63,456 nucleotides of DNA from Leifsonia sp. 71-9 (GTDB taxonomy: Bacteria; Actinomycetota; Actinomycetes; Actinomycetales; Microbacteriaceae). Each line of letters opens with the position of its first letter. Within the stretch, counting starts at the first letter, position 1. Shown piece after piece: positions 27,192 to 35,424 of this stretch. The notes under the pieces were generated by a model. That model had not been told where the DNA came from. It ran no database searches and saw only the letters and a program-made list of their open reading frames with translations. Location: the NCBI RefSeq assembly GCF_001898805.1, contig NZ_MKVJ01000021.1:645669-709124 (forward strand). Reading direction: 5' to 3'. Both the position numbers and the translations under genes were made by a program.

Positions 27192-27769
27192 ACGCTGGCC
27201 AGCTCGTCGGCTTCGATGAGCACGCCCCGCTTGCGGAGCGGCTCGGGAACGCGGTCGATGTCGACCGGGATCGAGTCCGCGGCGTCCGACAGGGGAGGTG
27301 CCCACCCCCACGCCGGGTCGCCGTGTTCGGCGCGGACCCAACCGGGCAGAGGAAGGCCGATTTCACCCAGTCGCCACTCGGTCACTCCCGCGAGTGCGGC
27401 ATCCCACTCGGGAGTGATGCGAGCGGGAGGTTCGATGGCGAGGACGAAACGGTCGACCGGATCGGGTGCGGCGAGGTCGTCGGCGATCTGGATGAGTGCG
27501 CGATACGCCCGGAAGGCCTCTCCCCGGTGCAGAGCCTCGGCTACCGCGTCCGACGCCTCCGCGACGGAGGTTCGGCCGTCGCTCGCGACAGGGATGAGGC
27601 GGACGTGCGAAGCGGTCGCGATCTTCTCGATCGTCGAAGCGGTGGGGTCGCGGCGGCCGTTCTCGATCGCTGCGATGTTCGAACGCTGGATGCCGCTTCG
27701 CTTCGCGGCGTCGGTGAGGCTGAGGCCGGCGCGCACGCGCGCGTGCTTGAGGGAGCTCTGGATAGTCAT
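27188..27769 (-). CDS. HTH (XRE) antitoxin partner
   Basis: 193 aa. N-terminal XRE domain: LKHARVRAGLSLTDAAKRSGIQRSNIAAIENGRRDPTASTI at about residues 7-47. The rest is an uncharacterised acidic and aromatic domain (WRLGEIGLPLPGWVRAEHGDP) that probably binds the toxin encoded by the overlapping downstream gene. The palindrome TCGAATTCGA lies 22 bases upstream and is next to a TAGTAT -10, consistent with autoregulation. Same pairing is seen widely as HTH plus DUF6036. Confidence 0.75.
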   Translation of the reverse strand: MTIQSSLKHARVRAGLSLTDAAKRSGIQRSNIAAIENGRRDPTASTIEKIATASHVRLIPVASDGRTSVAEASDAVAEALHRGEAFRAYRALIQIADDLAAPDPVDRFVLAIEPPARITPEWDAALAGVTEWRLGEIGLPLPGWVRAEHGDPAWGWAPPLSDAADSIPVDIDRVPEPLRKRGVLIEADELASV

Positions 27770-27790
27770 CGCCTCGCCTCCCGTCTGGTG

Positions 27791-27800
27791 TCGAATTCGA
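27791..27800. promoter_or_regulatory. Palindrome TCGAATTCGA at the XRE/toxin promoter
   Basis: A ten-base perfect palindrome lies 22 bases before the XRE start codon and directly after a minus-strand TAGTAT (27805-27800) that could be the -10. It is likely an operator for the XRE antitoxin. Confidence 0.45.
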
Positions 27801-27861
27801 TACTAGCACTGAGGAGGCCACGCCTTGCTTCCACCTCCCATTCATGCCACCATTGAGACAC

Positions 27862-27879
27862 ATTGATACCGGTACCAAT
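27862..27879. promoter_or_regulatory. LacI operator upstream of the frlB-like gene
   Basis: ATTGATACCGGTACCAAT is a near-palindrome centred on ACCGGT, 25 bases before the frlB-like start. Seventeen of its bases recur exactly at 31007-31023 before the binding-protein gene. This ties both transcription units to one LacI regulator, most simply the one encoded at 29875. Confidence 0.8.
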
Positions 27880-27903
27880 AAGTGGGTCGGTGGAGGGAGA
27901 CAG

Positions 27904-28905
27904 ATGCTGGGCTTCAATGAAGAGGAATTCCTGGAGCAGGTCAGGAGCACCGTGGCGCTCCGGCCGCAGATCGAGGAGCTGGTCGCGCGCATCCAGGCCG
28001 GCCACTGGAAGAACATCTATTTCATCGGCGCCGGCGGCACCTACGCCGCGGCCCTGCCGTACGAGCGCTTCTTCCAGACGCGCTCCGACTTCCCGGTGCG
28101 CACGGTCATCGGCAAGGAGTTCGTCCTCGCGCCGGACCCGCAGTTCGGACCGGACTCGGTGGCGATCTTCGCCTCGGTCTCGGGCACGACCGAGGACATC
28201 CTCGACTGCGTGGAGTTCGCCCGCGAGAAGGGCGCCCTGACCATCGGGTTCACCGGCTACCCGGAGAGCCCGATCGCCGCCGCCGTCGACGAGGTGCTGC
28301 TCTCCGCGCCGAAGGCGTGGCCGTTCGACGTGCAGTTCCTGCTGTTCGGCGCCGCGTTCCTCGCCGCCCGCGGCGAGTTCGAGGGCTACGACCGCCTGGT
28401 GCAGGACCTCGACTACATCCCGGAGGCGCTGGTCGCGGTCACCAAGCAGGCCGACGCGGTCGGCCAGGCGTTCGCGCAGAAGCACGCGGAGACGGACTAC
28501 CACTTCCTCGTCGGCTCGGGGAACCTGTGGGGGTTCACCTACCTCTACTCGATGTGCATCCTCGAGGAGATGCAGTGGCTGCGCACCACGCGCGTCCACG
28601 CCGCCGAGTTCTTCCACGGCTCGCTGGAGCTGATCGAGAAGGACACCAGCATGCTGCTCTTCGTGGGCGAGGACGAGACCCGGCCGCTGATGGACCGCGT
28701 CCACTCGTTCGCGACGACCTACAGCGACGACGTGACGGTGATCGACACGAAGGACTACGCGCTGCCGGGAGTGAGCGACGAGTTCCGCGGGCTGCTCTCG
28801 CCGATGGTCGCGGACGCCGTCGTCGACCGGTTCAGCAAGCACCTCGCGCAGGCGCGCGACCACTCGCTCGACCTGCGCCGCTACTACCGCGTCGTCGAGT
28901 ACTGA
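27904..28905 (+). CDS. frlB: FrlB-like SIS-domain fructosamine-6-phosphate deglycase
   Basis: 333 aa with two SIS domains. NIYFIGAGGTYAAALPYERFF (residues about 38-58) and SVSGTTEDILDCVEFAREKGA (near 97) form the phosphosugar site. AAEFFHGSLELIEKD near 237 aligns with the EFRHGPLEIVE segment of FrlB, and the end HSLDLRRYYRVVEY matches FrlB's C-terminus. Members split fructoselysine-6-phosphate or related Amadori phosphates into glucose-6-phosphate and an amine. ATG 27904 has GGAGGGAGACAG upstream. Eleven bases separate it from the FrlD-like kinase. Exact amine specificity cannot be read. Confidence 0.85.
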   Translation: MLGFNEEEFLEQVRSTVALRPQIEELVARIQAGHWKNIYFIGAGGTYAAALPYERFFQTRSDFPVRTVIGKEFVLAPDPQFGPDSVAIFASVSGTTEDILDCVEFAREKGALTIGFTGYPESPIAAAVDEVLLSAPKAWPFDVQFLLFGAAFLAARGEFEGYDRLVQDLDYIPEALVAVTKQADAVGQAFAQKHAETDYHFLVGSGNLWGFTYLYSMCILEEMQWLRTTRVHAAEFFHGSLELIEKDTSMLLFVGEDETRPLMDRVHSFATTYSDDVTVIDTKDYALPGVSDEFRGLLSPMVADAVVDRFSKHLAQARDHSLDLRRYYRVVEY

Positions 28906-28915
28906 GCGGGATGCG

Positions 28916-29839
28916 ATGAGCGACCTGCGCGTCCTCGGCTTCGGGGACAACATCGTCGACCGGTTCGTCGACCGCGGCATCGAGTACCCGGGCGGCAACG
29001 CGGTGAACGTCGCCGTGTTCGCCCGGCAGCTCGGCGCCGAGGCGGCGTACCTGGGGGTGTTCGGCGATGACGAGCGCGGCCGTTTCGTCCGGGGCGCCAT
29101 CGAGGACTGCGGGGTCGACACCTCGCGCTCCCCGGTGCGCCCCGGGCCGAACGGGGTGACCGAGATCGAGACGGTGGAGGGGGAGCGGAGGTTCCTCGGC
29201 TGGAACCAGGGCGGCGTCACGATCAGCGATCCGTTGCGGCTGGATGCGGAGGACGTGCGGTACGCCGCCGGCTTCTCGCTCGTGCACTCGAGCGCGTACT
29301 CGGCGTCCGTCGCCGAGCTGCCGAAGCTGGCGCCGACGCGGGTGCTGCGGTCGTACGACCTCTCGACGGAGCCGGAGTTCCGCACCGCGGAGTACCTCGA
29401 CGCGGTCGGCCCCTGGGTCGACCTGGCGCTCGTCTCGTGCGGCGACCTCACGCGCACCGAGGTCTGGGCCGAACTGCGGCGCATCGCCTCCCACGGCCCG
29501 AAACTCGTCCTGGGGACGCAGGGGGCGGCGGGAGCGGTGCTGTTCGACGGCGACGCCTACTACTACTCCGACTCGGCGCCGGTGCCGGGACCGTTCGTCG
29601 ACACGATGGGCTGCGGCGACGCCTACCTCGCAGCGTTCGTGGTTGAATTGCTGCGATCCGGCTGGCGCAGGAACGAGCGGCCCAGTGGCGTGGCCCTGCA
29701 CCGGTCCATGCGCCGGGCCGCGCAGTTCGCGGCGCGGCAGTGCACCGTCGAGGGAGCGTTCGGCCACGGACGCGACAGCGAGGGCGCCGTCGAGGCCGTC
29801 GGCCCGATCGGAGGAGTGGCGGCCGTCGAGCTCGGATGA
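28916..29839 (+). CDS. frlD: FrlD-like PfkB-family fructosamine kinase
   Basis: 307 aa. GFGDNIVDRFVDRG and YPGGNAVNVAVFARQLG (residues about 8-40) are the PfkB N-terminal signature in the FrlD form. VDTMGCGDAYLAAF (near 230) is the second signature, with the anion hole and catalytic Asp. It should phosphorylate the sugar C6 of an imported Amadori compound for the deglycase next door. The order frlB-frlD and a CUT1 importer without its own ATPase echo the B. subtilis frl locus. The final 30 residues (DSEGAVEAVGPIGG) are an unusual extension. Confidence 0.85.
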   Translation: MSDLRVLGFGDNIVDRFVDRGIEYPGGNAVNVAVFARQLGAEAAYLGVFGDDERGRFVRGAIEDCGVDTSRSPVRPGPNGVTEIETVEGERRFLGWNQGGVTISDPLRLDAEDVRYAAGFSLVHSSAYSASVAELPKLAPTRVLRSYDLSTEPEFRTAEYLDAVGPWVDLALVSCGDLTRTEVWAELRRIASHGPKLVLGTQGAAGAVLFDGDAYYYSDSAPVPGPFVDTMGCGDAYLAAFVVELLRSGWRRNERPSGVALHRSMRRAAQFAARQCTVEGAFGHGRDSEGAVEAVGPIGGVAAVELG

Positions 29840-29874
29840 CGCGGACGCCGCCCCGCGACAAGGAAGGGGTGGCG

Positions 29875-30966
29875 ATGTCCACGGAGCGCGAGCGGACGCC
29901 GTCGCCGACGATCTCGGAGGTGGCGGAGGCCGCCGGAGTCGGTCGAGCGACCGTCGCCCGGACCTTGGGCGGGTACGGCTCGGTGAGCCCGAAGACCCGG
30001 GACCGCATCCTGGCCGTCGCGAAGGAGCTGGGCTACCGGCCCAACTCGATCGCCCGGAGCATGACGACGGGGGAGACCCGCACGCTCGGCCTGGTGCTGG
30101 CGGACGTGGGAAACCCGTTCTTCGCGGGCGTGCTGCGCGGCTTCAGCGACGCCGCGCGCACGGCCGGCTACGACGTCATCGTGCTGAGCACGGACGAGAA
30201 CCTGCAGCTCGAGGAGGCCGCGATCGAGGTGCTCGTCGACAAGCAGGTCGACGGCATCGCGCTCGCGCCGGCGGCGGGCCGCACCGATCCGCTGCCGCAC
30301 CTCGACATCGTCGCCAAGCGCGAGATCCCGCTCGTGCTGCTCGACCGCCTGGTCGACACGGTGGACGCGGACGCCGTCGTCATCAACAACCGCGAGGCGT
30401 CGCGGGAGGCCGTGGCCTCGCTGATCGACCAGGGCCACCGGCGTATCGGATTCGTCTGGGGGCCGGTGACCACCGAGCCGGCGGCCGACGCCGACGATCT
30501 GCGGCGCATCATCGACAACGCGCTGTGGAGCGACGGCGAGCGTCTGCTCGGCTACCTCGACGCGCTGGAGCGCGCAGGCATCCCCTTCGACACCTCCCTC
30601 GTGACCCACGTGCTCAAGAACGAGCCGCAGGCGACGCGCGCGGTGCTCGGGATGCTGTCCCTCTCGGATCCGCCCACCGCGATCTTCGCCACCGAGACTG
30701 ATGCGCTCACCGGCTCGCTGCGCGCGTTGCAGCAGCGCGCGCTCCGCTGCCCGGAGGACGTGTCGCTCATCGGCTTCGACGACAGTTCGTGGGCGAGCGT
30801 GATGACGCCACCGATGTCGGTGGTGGCGCAGCCGATGCACCAGCTGGGGGCACTCACCGCCGAGTGCCTGCTGGCGCGCGTCGGCGGCAGCGAGGCGCCG
30901 ACCGCGACGCATGTGCTCGAGGCCGACTTCGTCGCGCGCGAGAGCGTCGCGCCTCCCGCCTCCTAG
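29875..30966 (+). CDS. LacI-family regulator of the frl-like locus
   Basis: 363 aa. HTH SPTISEVAEAAGVGRATVARTLG (about residues 9-31), hinge YRPNSIARSMTTGETRTLGLVL, then the periplasmic-binding-like core (GNPFFAGVLRGFSDAA, FDDSSWASVMTPPMSVVAQP). I use ATG 29875 because AAGGAAGGGG lies just upstream; ATG 29836 overlaps the kinase stop and is possible. Gene position inside the locus and two identical ACCGGT-centred sites (27862, 31007) make it the likely repressor. In B. subtilis the frl regulator is of the GntR type, so LacI control here is a difference. Confidence 0.9.
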   Translation: MSTERERTPSPTISEVAEAAGVGRATVARTLGGYGSVSPKTRDRILAVAKELGYRPNSIARSMTTGETRTLGLVLADVGNPFFAGVLRGFSDAARTAGYDVIVLSTDENLQLEEAAIEVLVDKQVDGIALAPAAGRTDPLPHLDIVAKREIPLVLLDRLVDTVDADAVVINNREASREAVASLIDQGHRRIGFVWGPVTTEPAADADDLRRIIDNALWSDGERLLGYLDALERAGIPFDTSLVTHVLKNEPQATRAVLGMLSLSDPPTAIFATETDALTGSLRALQQRALRCPEDVSLIGFDDSSWASVMTPPMSVVAQPMHQLGALTAECLLARVGGSEAPTATHVLEADFVARESVAPPAS

Positions 30967-31006
30967 GGCGGCCGATGGGTCGGGATCCCGAAATCCTGAT
31001 CCAATG

Positions 31007-31035
31007 TTGATACCGGTACCAATTTCCCGTATAGT
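31007..31035 (+). promoter_or_regulatory. Promoter with overlapping LacI operator before the binding-protein gene
   Basis: TTGATACCGGTACCAAT (31007-31023) repeats the operator at 27862. TTGATA (31007-31012), a 17-base spacer and TATAGT (31030-31035) form a near-consensus promoter, so the repressor would cover the -35 and spacer. Confidence 0.8.
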
Positions 31036-31123
31036 CATCGCAACCGGTCCGGAGCGACCGGTCCAACCGATCCAAAGACGGGTCCGGCGGCAGGCATCCT
31101 CCGCACGACCCGGACGACGGGAG

Positions 31124-32452
31124 ATGAGCGTGAAGAAGACCAGAACCATCACGGTGGCGGCTATGGGCGTCCTGGCGCTCGCGCTGACGGCGTGCTCGTC
31201 CGGCGGAGGCGGCACCGCGGCCGCCGACATCGCGGCCAAGCCCGACTACGCGGGCACCCTGAGCATCCTGACCGCCGGAGCGGGCGACCCCATGAGCTCC
31301 TACTTCGAGGGCGTCGTGGCCGCGTACAAGGCCGAGCACCCCCAGGTGAAGATCACCCTGGCGCAGGAGACCGACGACAACGCGATCAAGGACAAGGAGA
31401 AGGTCCTGATCGGGTCGCAGTCGCTGCCCGACATCTACTTCAGCTACGCCGGCAACTGGGGCGAGAACTTCGCCCTCAACGGACTCGCCGCCGACCTCAG
31501 CTCGGTGATCGCGCCGGGGACGACGTGGGGCGACACCTTCGGCGCGGGATCGGTCAACGCCTTCAAGTACGACGGTAAGTACTACGGCGTCCCGCTCTAC
31601 AACGACGCGAAGTTCATGGGCTACAACACGAAGATCTTCGCCGACCTCGGCCTGAGCGTCCCGACGAGCTTCGACGAGCTGATCTCGGACTGCTCCACCA
31701 TCAAGGCCGCAGGCTACGTGCCCATCGCCTTCGGCAACAAGGACGGCTGGCCCGGCCTGCACTACCTCGGCCAGCTCTTCGCCTACGACGTTCCGCGCTC
31801 GACCCTCGAGGCCGACCTCGACCCGAAGACCGCGAAGTACACCGACCCCGGCTACACGGAGGGCATGAAGCAGTTCCAGCAGCTCGTCACCGAGTGCACC
31901 GGCGACGCGTCCAACTCGAACGGCGTGACCTACACGACCGCGCAGCAGCAGCAGGCGACCGGCAAGGCCGCCATGTACTACCAGGAGCTCATCGAGTTCG
32001 ACTCGGTGAACACCGCGGACAGCCGGCTGCACGCCGACGGCTTCGGGATCTTCCCGCTGCCCGCCTCGGCGTCGGCGAAGGGCGACCCGGGGACGCTGGA
32101 GGCCGCTCCCGAGGGCTACATGATCAACCAGCGCAGCAAGAACGCCGCCCTCGCCCTCGACTTCCTGAAGTTCGCGACGAACCCGAAGAACGCGACGACC
32201 CTCTCGTCCCCGCCGTACGGCCAGCCGAGCGCGGTGAAGGGCGCGGTCACGGAGAAGAACGCCACACCGGCGGTCGCCGAGGGCACGAAGCTCGTGAACG
32301 ACGCCAAGACGACCTTCGTCTGGCTCGACATGGCCAACGTGCCCGACGTCGCCGACGCGTGGGTCTCGGCGTCCGAGGGGCTCGTCTCCAGCAGCCTCAC
32401 CCCCGACGCGGCTCTGAAGGCCGTGCGCCAGGCCTCCGAGAAGGCGAAATGA
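31124..32452 (+). CDS. ABC sugar-type substrate-binding lipoprotein (FrlO-like role)
   Basis: 442 aa. Lipoprotein signal ends in LALTACSSGGG (lipobox LTAC, Cys near residue 24). The mature part is a CUT1-type SBP_bac_1 fold: GTLSILTAGAGDPMSSYFEGVV, DIYFSYAGNWGENFALNG, YYGVPLYNDAKFMGYNTKIF and the late PEGYMINQRSKN segment. It should bind the fructosamine or a related sugar amine outside the membrane and deliver it to the two permeases downstream. It has its own LacI-controlled promoter. ATG 31124 with GACGGGAG upstream. Confidence 0.88.
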   Translation: MSVKKTRTITVAAMGVLALALTACSSGGGGTAAADIAAKPDYAGTLSILTAGAGDPMSSYFEGVVAAYKAEHPQVKITLAQETDDNAIKDKEKVLIGSQSLPDIYFSYAGNWGENFALNGLAADLSSVIAPGTTWGDTFGAGSVNAFKYDGKYYGVPLYNDAKFMGYNTKIFADLGLSVPTSFDELISDCSTIKAAGYVPIAFGNKDGWPGLHYLGQLFAYDVPRSTLEADLDPKTAKYTDPGYTEGMKQFQQLVTECTGDASNSNGVTYTTAQQQQATGKAAMYYQELIEFDSVNTADSRLHADGFGIFPLPASASAKGDPGTLEAAPEGYMINQRSKNAALALDFLKFATNPKNATTLSSPPYGQPSAVKGAVTEKNATPAVAEGTKLVNDAKTTFVWLDMANVPDVADAWVSASEGLVSSSLTPDAALKAVRQASEKAK

Positions 32453-33423
32453 CCACCACCCAGGCCCCGCCGGCGCCCGTGCGGACGCGCCTCGAACGCG
32501 GCCGCACGGCCCCCGCGGCCGGCGCTCCCGGGGGCGGGCGGCGCCGCGCCCCGAGCTGGCGCGGCCTGGTGTGGCTGATCCCCGCCCTCGCCGTCCTGGC
32601 GGTGTTCGTCTACTGGCCGCTGCTGCAGAACATCCTCTTCAGCTTCCTGAAGTGGAACATCTACAGCGGCGAGCAGACGTTCGTCGGCACGCAGAACTAC
32701 ACGAACCTCGCGGGCGACCCGGTCTTCTGGCGGGCGCTCGGCAACAACGCCTGGTACGCGGGCCTCTCGATCGTCTTCCAGGTCTTCGGGGCGCTGGTGC
32801 TCGCCGCCATCGTCGAGAGCGTGCGCAGCGAGCGCTGGCGCGAGGCGTTCCGGGCGATCTACTTCATCCCCTCGGCGATCTCGCTGACCGTCGCCGGCCT
32901 CCTGTTCTACTTCATCTACCAGCCGCAGACCGGGCTGCTCAACGTCTTCCTCGACAACCTCGGCCTCGGCCAGTTCTCGCAGGCGTGGCTCGGGCACGAG
33001 GGCACGGCGATCTTCGCCGTCATCGCGATGAGCCAGTGGCAGGGGTTCGGCTACAGCGTGCTGCTGTTCTCGGTGGCGCTGCAGCGCATCCCGCAGGAGC
33101 TGTACGAGGCGGCCCAGCTCGACGGCGTCGGCCCCGTGCGCCGCTTCTTCGACGTCTCGCTGCCGCTCGTGCGCGAGATGACCGGTCTGATGATGATCGT
33201 CACCATCTCCGGCGCCTTCCAGGTGTTCAACGAGGTGATGGTGATGACGAGCGGAGGGCCGAACAACTCGAGCCAGGTGCTCGGCACGTGGCTCTACCAC
33301 GCCGGATTCGTCACGAACGATTTCGGCTCGGCCGCGGCCATCGGCGTCGCGATCTTCGTCATCACGCTGGTGCTCGCCGTCGCGCAGCTCGCGTACTCGC
33401 GCAGGAGGAGAGTGGAATGGTAG
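32449..33423 (+). CDS. CUT1 ABC permease (MalF-like, FrlN-like role)
   Basis: 324 aa. A 35-residue Pro/Arg/Ala-rich cytoplasmic lead precedes six membrane helices. The EAA loop is ELYEAAQLDGVGPVRRFFDVSLPLV (residues about 218-242), matching the sugar-permease consensus EAAxxDGA. Start ATG overlaps the binding-protein stop (ATGA). It works with the next permease; no ATPase gene is present in the locus, so a shared MsmX-like ATPase is presumably encoded elsewhere. Confidence 0.9.
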   Translation: MTTTQAPPAPVRTRLERGRTAPAAGAPGGGRRRAPSWRGLVWLIPALAVLAVFVYWPLLQNILFSFLKWNIYSGEQTFVGTQNYTNLAGDPVFWRALGNNAWYAGLSIVFQVFGALVLAAIVESVRSERWREAFRAIYFIPSAISLTVAGLLFYFIYQPQTGLLNVFLDNLGLGQFSQAWLGHEGTAIFAVIAMSQWQGFGYSVLLFSVALQRIPQELYEAAQLDGVGPVRRFFDVSLPLVREMTGLMMIVTISGAFQVFNEVMVMTSGGPNNSSQVLGTWLYHAGFVTNDFGSAAAIGVAIFVITLVLAVAQLAYSRRRRVEW

Positions 33424-34253
33424 TTCTGGCCCGGTTCGGCCGCGGCGTGCGCGTCGCGGCGATGTGGACCCTCCTGGTCGCCCTCGCTGTGGTGGTGCTC
33501 TACCCGCTGCTGTGGATGGTGACGAACGCTCTGAAGACGAACGCCGAGCTGTTCACGAACCCGTTCGCGCTTCCCGCGTCGCCGATCTGGCAGAACTTCG
33601 CGACGGCGTGGCGGCAGGGCGTCGGCGACTTCGTGTTCACGAGCGTCTCGCTGACCGTGCTCGCGACGCTCATCACCGAGCTGATCAGCGCGTGGGCGGC
33701 GTACGGCCTGACCCGGGTGAGCATCCCGCTCAACCGCACCTTCACCGTGCTCGTGCTCGCCGGCCTGATGCTGGCGCCGACGGTCGCGCTCATCCCACTC
33801 GTCAAGATGTTCCAGGGGATGGGGCTGTACGACTCGTTCTTCGGCCTGCTCATCCTCTACACGGCGTTCCGCATCCCGTTCACGGTGTTCCTGATGCGCG
33901 CCTACATGCTCGATCTTCCGCGCGAGGTCGACGAGGCCGCCTCGATCGACGGCGCCTCGCGCGCGGCCACCTTCTGGCGCATCATCCTGCCGATGAGCAT
34001 GCCGATCGTCATCACGACCATCGTGCTCAACGTGCTGCAGAACTGGAACGAGTACCTCTTCGCGATGGTGTTCACCTCGGGCACGGGCGTGCAGACGCTG
34101 CCCGTCGGCCTGGCGGACCTCATGTCGAAGAACGGCACGCAGTACCCCGTGGTCTTCGCCGGGATGGTGATGGCCGCCCTCCCGATGGTGATCCTGTTCT
34201 TCGTCTGCCAGCGCTACTTCGTCCGCGGCCTCGCGGGCGGCGTGGGCAAGTGA
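33417..34253 (+). CDS. CUT1 ABC permease (MalG-like, FrlM-like role)
   Basis: 278 aa with six membrane helices. The EAA loop is EVDEAASIDGASRAATFWRIILPMSMP (near residue 175-200). NALKTNAELFTNPFALP is the periplasmic loop typical of the MalG side. Start ATG 33417 lies inside the end of the preceding permease gene and has AGGAGGAG upstream. Together with the MalF-like protein it forms the channel of the frl-like importer. Confidence 0.9.
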   Translation: MVVLARFGRGVRVAAMWTLLVALAVVVLYPLLWMVTNALKTNAELFTNPFALPASPIWQNFATAWRQGVGDFVFTSVSLTVLATLITELISAWAAYGLTRVSIPLNRTFTVLVLAGLMLAPTVALIPLVKMFQGMGLYDSFFGLLILYTAFRIPFTVFLMRAYMLDLPREVDEAASIDGASRAATFWRIILPMSMPIVITTIVLNVLQNWNEYLFAMVFTSGTGVQTLPVGLADLMSKNGTQYPVVFAGMVMAALPMVILFFVCQRYFVRGLAGGVGK

Positions 34254-34257
34254 CGGG

Positions 34258-35403
34258 GTGAGCGCGTACCTCGACCTCGTCCGTCTGCCCGGCATCGCCC
34301 GCATCACCGCGGCGCAGCTGCTCGCGCGGTTCCCGCTCGGGATGCTGTCGCTGGCCGTGCTGCTGTACGTCGAGCGGCTGACCGGCTCGTACGCCGTCGC
34401 CGGCGTGGTCGTCGCCTGCCTGAGCGTTGGGCAGGCGGTCGCCATGCCGCTGACCAGCCGGCTGGCCGCACGCCTCGGGATCCGGACGACCGTCGCCGCG
34501 CTCGCCGCGGTCAACGCGGCGGCGATGCTGGTGCTCGCGCTGGGCGGCCCGCAGCCTCCACTGCTCATCGCGCTCGGCCTGGTGATCGGCGTGACCGTGC
34601 CGCCGCTCATGCCCGTCGTCCGGGCGCTCTACCCGCGGCTGGCCCCGGAGGAGAGCGTGCCGGCCCTCTTCGCGCTGGACACGTCGGCGCAGGAGCTGAT
34701 CTGGATCCTCGGGCCGGTGGCGGCGACCCTCCTGGCGACCACCGTGTCCACCGCCTTCCCACTGCTCCTCGCCGCCGGCGTCGCGATCGTCGGGACGCTG
34801 TGGTTCCTGCTCAGCCCGCACCTCGGCGGGCTGCGGCTCGAGCGCAATCGCGCGCCGTTCGGGCGCGTGCTCGCCGTGCGGTCGATGCGGCTGGCGGTCG
34901 CGGCGAGCTTCGGGCTGGTCGCGTCGTTCGGTGCGCTGGAGATCGCCCTCGTGACCCGGTTCTCCGCGCAGGGCCCGCTCGTCGGCGTCGCCATCGCGAT
35001 CGCCAGCCTCGGCTCGCTGGTCGGCGGCTTCGCCCTCGGCCACCGGCGGCTGGGGCCGCGGACCCTCGCACTGATCCTGGCCGGGATGGCCGCCGCGACG
35101 GCCGCCGCCGGGCTGATCACGGCGCTGCTGCCGCTGTTCGCCGTCATGTTCCTGTCGGGGCTGGGCTACGCTCCCGCGCTCGCCACCCTGTACGCGATGG
35201 TCTCCGAGTCGCTCGGCGAGAGCGAGTCGGCGGAGGCGTTCGGCTGGCTCAACACCGCTGGGCTCGTGGGCGGGGCGGCGGGGACGGCTGTCGCGGGATT
35301 CGCCGGACAGGGCGGGGGATCGGTCGGGCCGTTCCTGGTCGCGACGGCGTTCGTCGCGTTGGCGGCCGTGCTGCCGCTGGTGCCGGGCGTGCGGCCGCGC
35401 TGA
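34258..35403 (+). CDS. MFS transporter
   Basis: 381 aa, about twelve hydrophobic helices. The first loop has TSRLAARLGIRTTVA, a motif A-like segment. It starts (GTG) four bases after the last frl-like permease, so it may be read from the same message; a link to Amadori metabolism is only positional. The compact size and lack of long loops fit small-molecule efflux proteins. Its 3' end faces a convergent unknown gene 21 bases away. Confidence 0.82.
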   Translation: MSAYLDLVRLPGIARITAAQLLARFPLGMLSLAVLLYVERLTGSYAVAGVVVACLSVGQAVAMPLTSRLAARLGIRTTVAALAAVNAAAMLVLALGGPQPPLLIALGLVIGVTVPPLMPVVRALYPRLAPEESVPALFALDTSAQELIWILGPVAATLLATTVSTAFPLLLAAGVAIVGTLWFLLSPHLGGLRLERNRAPFGRVLAVRSMRLAVAASFGLVASFGALEIALVTRFSAQGPLVGVAIAIASLGSLVGGFALGHRRLGPRTLALILAGMAAATAAAGLITALLPLFAVMFLSGLGYAPALATLYAMVSESLGESESAEAFGWLNTAGLVGGAAGTAVAGFAGQGGGSVGPFLVATAFVALAAVLPLVPGVRPR

Positions 35404-35424
35404 CACCGGTCGCTCCCGGCCGGG

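Noticed and set aside
35415-35424. CCCGGCCGGG palindrome between convergent genes
   Set aside because: No loop is possible without opening the stem; expected by chance at this GC content.
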